This document shows positions 10,806-21,506 of a DNA stretch of 64,000 bases, one piece after another (position 1 is the first letter of the stretch; every line of letters begins with the position of its first letter). The position numbers and the translations under genes are program-made. Below the pieces are notes generated by a model. That model was not told where the DNA came from. It worked only from the letters and a program-made list of their open reading frames with translations, and did not search any database. The DNA comes from Ananas comosus (lineage: Eukaryota > Streptophyta > Magnoliopsida > Poales > Bromeliaceae): contig NC_033628.1 of NCBI RefSeq assembly GCF_001540865.1, positions 2,286,379 through 2,350,378 on the forward strand, written 5' to 3'.

Positions 10806-11150
10806 AGCCCCCGTTTGGTTGGAGGTTAAGGAGTGGAATAACTCCTTAACCCCCATATTATTCCCAAACATCCTCAAAAATGGGTGGGGTTAGCTAACCC
10901 CACCTCAAATGGGTTATCCCGGGTTAGCTAACTCCACGTCTCCACCTAACCCCAATCAAACACCATTTTCTATTCATAATAACTCACTATCCTTCTTATC
11001 CCACCTACTCCAACCAAACACTATTTTTTACTATCCTGGACTAACTCCAACCTCCAACCAAACACAAAAATACTCTAACCCCACCTTAATCCTGAACTTA
11101 ACTCTATTTCTGGAATAATTAGTTTTTCCTTAACCCCGAACCAAACTTTA
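10806..11150. mobile_element. MITE with CGTTTGGTT...GGTTAAGG inverted termini, copy 1
   Basis: The left end CCCCGTTTGGTTGGAGGTTA continues into AGGAGTGGAATAACTCC; the right end is its inverted copy (GGAATAATTAG, TTCCTTAACCCCGAACCAAAC). About 345 bp, non-coding. A second, longer copy of the same family lies inverted at 27.9-28.7 kb. Termini are of the PIF/Harbinger or hAT 'GTTTGG' type. Confidence 0.75.
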
Positions 11151-11855
11151 ATAAGTTTTCTAGGAAAGAAACAAAACTTTATGGGGGGGAAGCTCTCCAA
11201 TGAAAAGGACAGATGTAACTATGTAAGCCATTAGATTGGAATTTCGGTGAACCTCAAAATAGATAGGTGACCCACATTGGAAAACTACCTAACATAGTTT
11301 TATTCAAAGGTAGAGGAATGGTGAAATAGAGAATTATATAACTCTAATTCCTTGAGGCGACAGTGGTTAGGATAAATTTAGATTGAATTTGATAGAATAT
11401 ACATAAAAATGTCAAAATTTAGCATTCGATATATATTTGTCTTTGAATTCGTATTCAAAAAAAATAAAATAAAAATGGATGCGAAAATGATTTCTTAAAA
11501 AATCCAAACGTTTTCCACCTTTCACCCCGTAGAAATAAGAGGGATGTTAAAATATATTGTAGAAGATAAAGTAGCCTCTATCATGTTCACCGCTTATTTT
11601 ATTATAAATCTCATATTAAAATTATATTTATCTGTGTTAAAATATTAAACTTTATTTAATAAAATATAGGTATGCGAAGTTTGAATACGAATGTGAACCT
11701 TTAATATCTTATTCTCGCTGATGTTAGTTTATATTTATATATGTATGTTAGTATATATTATTATTTTAATAATATCATAATACAAATCCGACTAGTATGG
11801 AAATCTGAATCTGTTTTTAGCTCGCATGAGAATTTCTATACATATGTATATAGAG

Positions 11856-12393
11856 AGGGCTAGGCTGGTATACTATCGGTAGCACGGAGGTCTCTGTGCT
11901 ACCAAATTGTTTTCAATGATGCGGCTTTCAAATTGACGATCGGCTCCGTTAAACTTGGTCTACACTATTAAAAATATTTGAAAACTAAATTTCATAATTT
12001 TTCGACGTCATTTGGGTAGTGATCAAAAGGTCTCAAAATTGACAATTTTAATGGTAGATATGATGTGTTCGTGAATTTAACGGCGTAAAATAATTCAAAT
12101 CTGATGAAATTTTTATAGAAATTTTTTTTTTCACTATTTTGAGAAAGATCAGTACCTCTGATCTTAAATTCAATTTTTTTATCATCATTTTTTATGAGAT
12201 TTTTATTTTCAGTCGTTCATTTTTAGACTACTCGTTTGATAGGTAAATGATACCAAAAAATTATGAAATTTAGTTTTCAAATTCTTTTAATAGTGTAGAT
12301 CAAGTCTAACGGAGCCGATCGTCGATTTGGAAGCCGCATCATTGAAAACAACTTGGTAGCACGGAGGCTTCCGTGCTACTGATCAGCCTGGCT
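11856..12393. mobile_element. Long palindromic element in TA-rich site, subtype A copy 2
   Basis: The left arm GGGCTAGGCTGGTATACTAT then CGGTAGCACGGAGG is mirrored by the right arm (CTTCCGTGCTACTGATCAGC then CTGGC). Internal blocks such as ATTGACGATCGGCTCCGTTA and its inverted partner match the element at 8484-9048. It is followed directly by TATATATATATAG and then by a second palindrome. Confidence 0.8.
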
Positions 12394-12405
12394 TATATAT
12401 ATATA

Positions 12406-12949
12406 GAGTTGAGCTGGAATACTATCGGTAGCAAACGGGTTTTATTGCCACCAATTTATTTTTGATGATGGAACCTCCAAATCGGTGATCGACGCCATTG
12501 AACATGATCTATACCACTTGCAGTATTTAGAAATCAAATTTCATGCTTTTTCGATATTGTTCTCTTGTCTATCAAATGGACGTAAATATGAACAACTGAA
12601 AATGAATATCCTCTAAAAATAGATGATAGAAAATTTGTAATCAAGATCGATAGTATAGATATTGTTCTAAATAATTTAAAGAATTTTCTGACCAAAATTC
12701 AATTGATTTGAATAGTTTTACACCGTTAAATGAGAAAACGTTTCATATCTATCATTAAAATTACAAATTTTGAAACCCTTTGATCATTAGGTCAATGATG
12801 TCGAAAAGATTTGAAATTTGATTTCTAGATACTTCAAGTGTTATAGATCATGTTTAACTGTACCGATCGTCGATTTAAAGGCTCCATCATCGAAAATAAA
12901 TGGATGGTAACGGAGTCCGTTTACTACCGATAGCATTCCAGCTCATCTC
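12406..12949. mobile_element. Long palindromic element in TA-rich site, subtype B
   Basis: The left arm GAGTTGAGCTGGAATACTAT then CGGTAGCAAACGGG is mirrored by the right arm (CCGTTTACTACCGATAGCAT then TCCAGCTCATC). A (TA)n tract of about 22 bp follows it at 12951-12972, and a short TA tract separates it from the preceding subtype A copy. Non-coding; arms of about 250 bp. Confidence 0.8.
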
Positions 12950-13148
12950 TATATATATATATATATATATATAATTCTTTTATGAATGCTTCTATAATTG
13001 GTGCTATGATGTATCAAATATGGTATAGAATATTATTAATATGATCTTAGTACATATGGCATTGTGTTAGTTATGGATGGTTAGTGACTATGGGTAGTAA
13101 AACAATAGTAAAAGGTATCTAAAATAACCAGGATCCTGCTAAAGATAG

Positions 13149-13395
13149 AGACTTAGGCTTCGTTTGGGATTGCGGGGAGATTGCGTTACGTGCGGTGCGA
13201 AAGTACGTTGAAAAAATATCCTGTTTGTTTCCGTACGTAATATTACGTTCCGTATATCGCGATGAGTCGGTTACAATATATTTTCTGCGGTCCCACCGGA
13301 GAACGAGAAGTATATCTCTATATGCTTTTTTTACAACTCCATTTTATCTAATGGCGTTACATAGGCCTCAATACCAAACTAAACCCTAATTATAT
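13149..13395. mobile_element. Candidate MITE with TTAGGCTTCGTTTGGGATTG end
   Basis: The left end TTAGGCTTCGTTTGGGATTG is matched by the inverted right end (AATACCAAACTAAACCCTA). GC-richer core, no protein-like ORF. About 245 bp. Confidence 0.5.
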
Positions 13396-13736
13396 GACTC
13401 AACACAGGTAGATAACCATTTAAGTTGACGCTTAGTACTCAAATTCCCCAGCTAATTAAAAGTTGGTATATATAGGTTAAATGGATTGTGCAAATCTACT
13501 CGAATACAATTAAGATAAAAATTTACAGAACTTGTTTGAACTATACAACATTTGAAATTGACTACCAAATCTTTTGAAAATTTTGATTTTACTACTTAAT
13601 ATTTTAATTTATTTGATTTAAGTCATTCAACAAGAAAAAAATACTTTGGTAATATCTAGAAAAAAAAATAGTGCAAGACAGAAAAACAAAACTAAATCTA
13701 AAATACAACATAAAAATTAATAAAGTATAATAATAG

Positions 13737-14101
13737 GCTAAATTATTATAAATACCCTCTTTTACACTTTTCCTCTCTAGCAGCTAAAAATCTACATTTT
13801 ATTCTCTCAATATTTCAAGTTATTGCATTTAGCATCTGTCCGTCAGTATTCCATCATTATTTAGTCTATTTCTTATAATTTATACCGAAAATGTCATTCA
13901 AAATTATATAAATAAATAAAAAATAATTTTTTTCTTATAGAAAAAGTAAGGATAATTTGGTCATTTTGCCTTCTTCATTAACACCATATCCCTCTAAAAA
14001 TATTTTTGAAATTTTAATAGGGGCAAAATATAGATTTCTGAAAGTAAGAGAGAAAAAGTGAAAAATCAGATATTTATAAGAAGATTTTTTATAATTTAGC
14101 C
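13737..14101. mobile_element. Foldback MITE with GGCTAAATTAT termini
   Basis: Starts GGCTAAATTATTATAAATAC and ends with the inverted TTTTTTATAATTTAGCC. The flanks ATAATAATA (left) and ATAATATAA (right) look like a decayed 9-bp target duplication, which would fit a Mutator-like element. 365 bp, non-coding. Confidence 0.65.
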
Positions 14102-14265
14102 ATAATATAATAAATAAAAATAATATTAAATTACGGTATAGTAAAATAAAAGGTAATTAAGTCTTGATTAATTTTAAACCTGCTTTCATATTGGTATTGC
14201 CACCACTACCACATTAGTGGTTTTTTGAGATCAAAATAGTTGCTTTGCCTTAGAAGTATATAATA

Positions 14266-14591
14266 GGGGAAACTTCAAATATCCCCCCGTGGTTTCAAGT
14301 GTATCAAATTAGTACCCTATGATTTCATTTTGTATCAAGTTAGTATCCTGTGGTTTTAATTTTTTTTTATTATTATCCTTTTTGAGATATATAATTTAAC
14401 GAAATATTAAACCACAGAGTATTAAAGTGAGAAAGTGCGAAACCACAAGGTATTAACTTAATACACTTGAAACCACAGGGTACTAAAGTGAGAAAGTGCG
14501 AAACCACAAGACATTAACTTGATGCACTTTACACCACAGGGTACTAAAATGAAAAAATGTGAAATCACAGGAGGATACTTAAAATTTCCCC
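14266..14591. mobile_element. Mutator-like MITE with perfect 9-bp target duplication
   Basis: Starts GGGGAAACTTCAAATATCCC and ends with the inverted GATACTTAAAATTTCCCC. The 9-bp TATATAATA is directly repeated at 14257-14265 and 14592-14600. The interior consists of alternating phrases of the type ACCACAGGGTACTAAAGTGA and their complements. A 9-bp duplication is characteristic of Mutator-like elements; with no transposase it is non-autonomous. Confidence 0.85.
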
Positions 14592-14997
14592 TATATAATA
14601 TATATTAAAATAACAATATGTAATTAAAATTCCCAACATTTTAATATAAAATTATTTTATTATATTTCACAATCAAATTGATTTAACATATCTCTCCTCC
14701 AATGCTTGGACATGCAGCTCCAAGTGGTCCTTGACATCTTATCCAGACACCTGACCGACACGGACATTTCAAACCTCAATATATTTTCTTCTTTAAAATG
14801 GGTGAATGAAAATTAAACTAAAGCTATGCTAATTGTACATTCAAAAAGCTACATCTATCAAAACAGTATTTTTGAAAATAAGAGAGATATCCTCCAACTT
14901 ATATTCAAATGTCAAAACCAAACTAGCGGAACAAATTATTTCGATCAAAACGGATTATTTTAGAGTAATCTGTTAAAATTTGTTTCTAAAAAAATTA

Positions 14998-15582
14998 GAA
15001 AAAACTTCAAATACCACCCATGTGGTTTTGTACTTTTTCACTTTAGTACCATGTGGTTTAAAGTGTATCAATTTAGTACCTTGTGTTTTAAAATGTATCA
15101 ATTTAGTACCATGTGGTTTCGCACTTTGTCATCCAGTGGTTTAAAGTAGATCAATTTAGTACTTTGTGATTTCATTTTTCTTTTTTCGTCGGCTCCCCGG
15201 TTAATATTTCATTAAATTATGTACAAAAAACTTCAGATACCCTACCTTGGTTTATCGAATATTTACTTTAGTACCCATTAGTTTTAATTTTGTCACTGGT
15301 TTTTTTTCTCTACAAAATTTTAGATATCCTGCCTAGGTTTATCAAATATTCACTTTAGTACCCTTTAATTTTAATTTTGTCACTGATTAACAAGAAAAAT
15401 TAGTGAAATGGATAAAAAAAAGAGAAAAATAAAATCACAGGGTACTAACTTGATACACTTTAAATCACAAGGTACAAAAGTGAGAAAGTGCGAAACCACA
15501 GGGGCTAACTTGATACACTTTAAATCACAGAAAACTAAGGCGAGAACGTTTGAAACCACAAGGGGGTATTTGAAGTTTACCC
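14998..15582. mobile_element. Related Mutator-like MITE, longer copy, with 10-bp direct repeat
   Basis: Starts GAAAAAACTTCAAATACCAC and ends with the inverted GGGGGTATTTGAAGTTTACCC type sequence. AAAAAAATTA is directly repeated at 14988-14997 and 15583-15592. It shares the ACCACAGGGTACTAA-type interior phrases with the element at 14266-14591, so the two are one family at two sizes (585 and 326 bp). Confidence 0.8.
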
Positions 15583-16138
15583 AAAAAAATTAAGAACAGC
15601 CTTTCTTTCCTATTTATTTTATTAAATAAATAGTTATATAAATAAATATATTAATATAAATATTATTTTTATGATAATATATTTTTTACTTAAATTTTAC
15701 TATATAATATAAATTAATTAAATGTGAGATTATTTACTTTATTAAGTTTTATCATTTATATATTAAATATTATTGTTCTATTTTATATTAAGTATTATAT
15801 ATATTAAATTATTTTTATATATTATATTTATTTCAAATTTGTATTGAAATTTATATTATTATTAATTAAAATTATAAGCATATTGTCAGTACTGTATTTT
15901 ACTCATTACACAAGATGAATAAATTATATGAAATAAATTGTTACACAAATAAATTAAATATGTTGATATAAATTAAATTGTAACATAAAATATTTATTAT
16001 AAATTATTAAAAATAATTTTATATAAAATATACTAATATAAATTAAGAATTTTTATTTTTAAAATATGTTTAAATATTATTCTTGACTTTTAATCCAAAT
16101 TCTGCTAAGAATATCTTCAAGAATATTTCTAATTACTG

Positions 16139-16313
16139 ACCGTCCCTAGCGCAAGGCTTGGCAAGTGGCAAAGGGCTTGATGGTTGGTACCGGAGATCCT
16201 AAGTTCGAATTCTAGTTGATTCACATTTTCAGGCAAATTTATTTCTAAATAAATGAAATAAACGAAGCTGATAGCATACTGCTTATCTCTCTCTCAAAAA
16301 AAAAAGAATATCC
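16139..16313 (+). repeat. tRNA-derived SINE, copy 3 (best preserved)
   Basis: Runs from GACCGTCCCTAGCGCAAGGC through CTTGATGGTTGGTACCGGAG, AAGTTCGAATTC (B-box-like) and GATTCACATTTTCAGGC to CTTATCTCTCTCTCAAAAAAAAAA. About 175 bp. The pol III promoter-like start, the absence of an ORF and the A-tail identify it as a SINE; other copies lie at 0.5, 7.8 and 62.0 kb. Confidence 0.85.
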
Positions 16314-16696
16314 CTAATTTATTTCGAGATATTTTCTGTTATCAAGAACAACAAAAGTTATCCTCGAGAATTCAGTTCCCAAACCAAATGCAGCCCAAAT
16401 GAATAGAAATTTTATATGTTTTCGTCTAAGGAACTTACTTTTGAGTGTATAATGTCTAGTTTGGTAAATTAGTAACTATGAGCATTATTTTTTTTATTAT
16501 ATAAAGATACTTGTAATTTATTTTCTCTTATATTATAAAAATTATGTTTATCCTATCCCGTCGCAATTACAGCCATAATAAAATATTAAAGAAGGAAATA
16601 GTCTAACCATTTTTAGATATTTGTAAACTTTTTATAATATAAAATAATATTTTTATTCATCATATTATCCAAGTAAATCCTAAGTATGAGGCAAAA

Positions 16697-16919
16697 ATTA
16701 TATGGATATCATTCCCAAACTAAAAGTTTGGGGGCGGTGCGGATGGGCTCTGCGTGGCCCGCACGCACCCATCCTCGCCCTCCCTTCCTCTCCGTCAGCT
16801 TCTTTCTCTCTCTCTCTAAAAATTGAGACCCATATTTTTTTTTTCTTTTTTTCTCGTAGCGCCACGCGGTGTCCATCGACATCGTCTCCAAACTTTTAGT
16901 TTGAAAAAGATATTCATAC
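16697..16919. mobile_element. Small MITE with AAACTAAAAGTTTGG inverted ends
   Basis: The left end CCCAAACTAAAAGTTTGGG and the right end CCAAACTTTTAGTTTG are inverted repeats, extended outward by GGATATC / GATATTC. The core is GC-rich (GTGCGGATGGGCTCTGCGTG). No protein similarity recognised. Confidence 0.6.
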
Positions 16920-17283
16920 AATTTTTTCCCCTAAGTATGTAGCACCACATCCACCACTTTAGAATCTTCTCAGATATATCTATATTTTTTCTCTTGGTGT
17001 ACTTTTTTAATATATATGATCGAAACAGGGAGAGGGGCACGCACGGGCACCGCATGAGAGCATGTGGAGTAGCGTTTAAATTTTATATATGTGGCCTTAT
17101 AATAATTTAAATATTTTATAAAATTTATTATTATAAAAATTAGAAACATAATTTTGAAACCCATAATTATTGCAATAATAACAGAGTTTGCTTGTAGAGT
17201 TTTTTTTTTTTCTTTTTTTGCTTTTTGATAATTTGACAAATAAAAATAAAAATTCTAATTTATTATATTATTATTCTAATTAA

Positions 17284-18483
17284 GGGATAATTTTATAAAT
17301 GCCCTTCTAGGGACTATGAATTTCATCAATACCATTCTAAAAGTGATAAAATCGTGAATGCCCTTCGATATATCAAAAAGTATCATAAATATCCTTCATT
17401 AGTTAAGTTTCGTTACCATTTTGTGAAATGGAGTTATATTTTTAAAATGCCATTTTTACCCTTCATCTCTTATCAACAGTAGAAATACTAATAGATATTT
17501 CAAGATAATTTTTGTAAATCTAAATTTGAATTATTAAATTAAATTATTAAAAATTATTAAAAAATATATAAAAATTGTATTTTATATATAGTGTGTTTTT
17601 ATATGATTTTGGTTTTGTTTTCTGGCTTTGGATTTCGGTTCAGATTTGGTTTGGATATAGACAAAAATCATAGCTGAGTTTGAATATAATGAGATTTCTA
17701 TTCGGTATCGATTAAGTTCACCTCATTCAAAATTGAGTTCAGATAGAATTGCATATCTATATCAATGCACATTCCTAATCATTCCTAATCAGTAATAGTA
17801 ATTTTGAAATAAATGATAGATTTAATTTTTTTTTCTATTTAATCAAAAATATATCAAATAACTATATGGATGCATTTTTTTTTGTCGATTGAAAAAAAGA
17901 GAGTTTTGTTCGTAGGCTAAAATATATTATATTTTAGTTTTTTAATGTATTTAATGCAGATAAAATTATTGAGAATAATTTTGGTTAAAAAATTTTTTAA
18001 GCTTACAAGATTAAATGAAGATAGGAAAAATCCTCAACTTTTATTTTTATTTAAATTTTTATACATAGTTATTTATTTGCTAAAATTTAAATAGAGCTAC
18101 TAGATTTGGTATAATCATCAAAAAAAAAAAAACTTGATAAAATTTTCATTTTTCATACACTAAAATTAGTTAATTTTTTAGAAAACTAAAAGTTAATGAG
18201 TTGTCAACTAAAAGAATAAAAATTGAGAGAGTAGTTTCAAAACGTCATATAGTTGAGGGGTCTCCATACATTTTTTACTTAAGAGATAGTTAAGGGCAAA
18301 TAGGTCATTTTAAAAATTAATCCATCTTTAACCCTTTAATAACTATAGTAAAGCTAACACAACTAACAGTAGGGGCATGGGTGATAATTTTTTGTGTTTG
18401 CAAGAATAGATATGATATTTTAAATTTTATAGAGGCATGTATGATATTTTAGACTTTGGGAGGGGTATTTATGAAATTGCCCC
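17284..18483. mobile_element. 1.2-kb non-autonomous Mutator-like element with perfect 9-bp target duplication
   Basis: The left end GGGATAATTTTATAAATG and the inverted right end (GTATTTATGAAATTGCCC) form a terminal inverted repeat of about 25 bp. TCTAATTAA is directly repeated at 17275-17283 and 18484-18492. The interior is AT-rich, with no transposase domain in any frame. A clean 9-bp duplication and terminal repeats are the Mutator-like signature. Confidence 0.85.
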
Positions 18484-18609
18484 TCTAATTAAAAGCGGGG
18501 GAAAAAGTTTTGATAATAACATTTTCAATCCAATCTCCACCGTTGAATTCAACATCACGGACAAGAAAAGCCCGTGGGGGCCGAACATCTGTACTTGGAA
18601 TCACGTGAA

Positions 18610-18920
18610 ACACTCCATGTAACAATAACATGTGCATACAAACTCCCTCTATTATTCCGATATTGCAACTTGGTCCATATACTTTTTGGCCAATTTTTAA
18701 ACGGTTTTTTTTTTAAAAAAAAAATCTACCAATTTTTTTTTGTAAATGATGTTCTCTAAATTTATTAAAATTAAATCAAAATGCAGCTCATGTAAAAGCT
18801 GAGATGCCAAAATGTGTCAAAGCAAACTTTGCAGGGACTGAGTTGTAATTTTAGGATAGTACAGGTACTATCCATACATTTTTACTCAAGTGCTGTATAA
18901 AAGGGCTTGTTGGTGCCTGT
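18610..18920. mobile_element. Possible decayed MITE
   Basis: The phrases ATTGCAACTTGGTCCATATA near the left and GGGACTGAGTTGTAATTTTA near the right are inverted partners, of the 'no more than sequence decay' kind common in plant MITEs. The borders are unclear and no target duplication is visible. Confidence 0.35.
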
Positions 18921-19628
18921 TGCTGAAACCCACAAGTTGTTTAAAAAAAAAAAAAAAAAAAAAAACTTGGTTTTGATCTTACGCAAAAGAAATTAAAGGC
19001 TCTCTTCACTCCAGGTACCTCATCATCTTCTTCTACTAGATTACTTTTTCTTTTCTATTTGATTATTTTACTTTTTAAGAATCAGGAGTTTAATTCTACG
19101 CATCTTATTTCGTGTTTTTCTACGGAATTCAGAAATATGCAAACAACTTCAATTCTAAGCTCGTTAGAGAACTTTTGAGTCATCGAGAACTGAAATAGGT
19201 TTTGTTTAAGCGATTATATTTTTACTCGACAGACCTAAATTTAAAATATATTTAGATGTGCTATTGCTTTATATGAAATTATATGTATGTAATTGTTTAT
19301 CATCTTAGATTCAAAGGTAAATTATGCATAAAGGCCCCCAGTTTATCGCGGAGGATCCACTTATTCACTTTAAGGCTTAAAAACTTTTTTAACGTTGCGT
19401 AAAATTTTTAGTAATCTATGTATTTTTGTTTGACAGAGCCATCGTATAACATAAAATGTTGTTGCGTAATATAATATTAAATTAAATATTCTAAAGTGTT
19501 CTTTGTTTTAGACTTAATTGCAAAATTTACAAACATTAGAATCCTCGAACATATATTTGAATTATCTAAAAATACATGCTCTGTTTTTCCTATCCCAAAA
19601 ACAATAATAACTTCTAATTCAACAACAA

Positions 19629-19651
19629 AATATATATATATATATATATAA
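19629..19651. repeat. (TA)n microsatellite
   Basis: An uninterrupted TA dinucleotide run, not flanked by one of the palindromic elements seen elsewhere in the window. Confidence 0.85.
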
Positions 19652-21390
19652 AAGGGGTGAAGAAAAAAAAGGAGCTAATACAACCAATCATTAATTTGGA
19701 GACCCTCACTGCAATTACGCGTTTTAAAAAAAAATAATCTGAGAAAAGATCCAACAGTGAAAAAAAGCATGTCTAAATTATTTGCTAAGTTAAATTTTTG
19801 GTGTCGCGTGATATTATAAATCTCCAAGTTTAAATTGTTATAATTTTTGGGTTTAATTTATTAAATTACACTAAAATCAAGTCCAGTATCGTAATTTAGT
19901 TGACCGTACAGTTACACGTCACTGGTGTGGTGGTGACGTGACAGTAATTAAAATACCACTTGACATCGATTTATCATCCAGTAAATAAAATTATATTATT
20001 TAGTTGATTATAATAATTTAAAAAGTATATTAAAGTTTAAAAAATGCGCGTCACTGGCCTTACAATTTGGGGGCCAAGAGAATAATTCAACTTATTCTAA
20101 TTCAGGAAGAGTGAGATTAAATAAACTCTTATTTTAGGATCAAATCCCATATAAGGATCAAATTTGGGAAAATAAAACGAAAAATTAGTGGGAACAGCTC
20201 TCAACGTACGCAACACCGTCATTTTAGTTGTTTATTATTGATTAAAATTGGTCAAATTTTTTGTCCTATATAAGTCATGATAATAGATCCAAGAAACTAA
20301 TCAGTTGAGTCCAGTAAGTCGAGTGAGACTGTAGTTCATAATAAACTTAACGATAAGAAAGCGGTCTAATGTTCAGATAGATTAAGTCTAATCGAAATTC
20401 ATGATTTTTATAGTTGAGATGTTAAATGCAGTGGATATGATTTTTTTTTTTTCCTTCTCAGTACATACTTTAAATAGTTGTTTTGGATTTTGTTAAATTT
20501 AGATTTGAATCGTGTTGACCAATGAACAAAGATCCGTGCCAGGAAAGTCAAAGCGATTCGGAGCCTAATGAACTAGATCCGTACGATCCGGGTCAAACAG
20601 TTCCGATATTTTTCACCCGTTTTTGGAATTTGGTAAGGGTACCATAGAATATACCCGAGAAACGTGCCCCGATAAGTGAGTTATTCGCCCGCCAATCATT
20701 GGAGACAAAAATTTGGTGGACATAATCTCCAAATTTAATATTTTAGAGATTGTTCGGATCAGCGTCATATGGTAATTCATATCCATCTCAATCGTTTAAA
20801 AAAATTTATTTTTACTAGATAAAATATTTTAAAATGTTATTTTTATAGGGCGGTTGAGATGAGTTCAAAAGTAACATTTTATCTAACAAAAATAATTTTA
20901 TTAATTTATAGAAAAAAAATATTTTTTTACACATGTTACGGAACATTCTAAATTTATTTATCTATTAATTTCTGATCTATCTCACTTTTTTGAATCCTAT
21001 TACTAATTTTTAAGTTGACAAAAGAAAATTTAAAAACTATATCTTAAAAGCATGAGAAATTCAAAAATAAAACGGTTTTGCAAATTTAAAGTATTAGATT
21101 TTAATTAAAAAAAACAGTTATCACTGAAAAAAATTATCCCCTGTTCATTAAATTTATTATTGGTAATTTTACTAATTTTAATATATTTAATTATTAATTA
21201 ATAATAACTAATAATATAGCTATTATATTTTATAAAATTTCAAATTAATTAAAATTTAAAATTTTAAATGAGAAGATAGAAAGAAACACTAGGAGAAAGC
21301 TGAGGGGGCTCCGTGCATTTTTACTCCTATTTCGTTACACATTCCTACTCGTTTTCATGCGCGAGAAAGAACGTGCGATCATAATATAAA

Positions 21391-21398
<8 letters not shown>

Positions 21399-21422
<24 letters not shown>

Positions 21423-21433
21423 GACTCTCTCTC
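21399..21433. repeat. (TA)n followed by (CT)n just upstream of the TPR gene
   Basis: A TA run of about 22 bp is followed by ACTCTCTCTCTGTC, ending about 75 bp before the ATG at 21507. A TA run plus pyrimidine patch at this distance may serve as core promoter (TATA and Y patch), but this cannot be shown from sequence. Confidence 0.5.
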
Positions 21434-21506
21434 TGTCTATAATCTATATATAAGCATATGTACGCTGAATCCGTTTTTTTTATTCAGGGGTAGGGCGAGA
21501 GAGAAG

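Larger units (their letters stand above)
5760..21506. other. Gene-poor, transposon-rich spacer
   Basis: Nearly 16 kb in which I find no supported protein or RNA gene. Composition is strongly AT-rich. The recognisable content is SINEs, TA-flanked palindromes, Mutator-like and GTTTGG-type MITEs and simple repeats, listed individually. Stretches between them (for example 9640-10190, 15600-16130, 18920-21300) show nothing beyond AT-rich low-complexity DNA and a (TA)n run near 19630. Confidence 0.7.
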
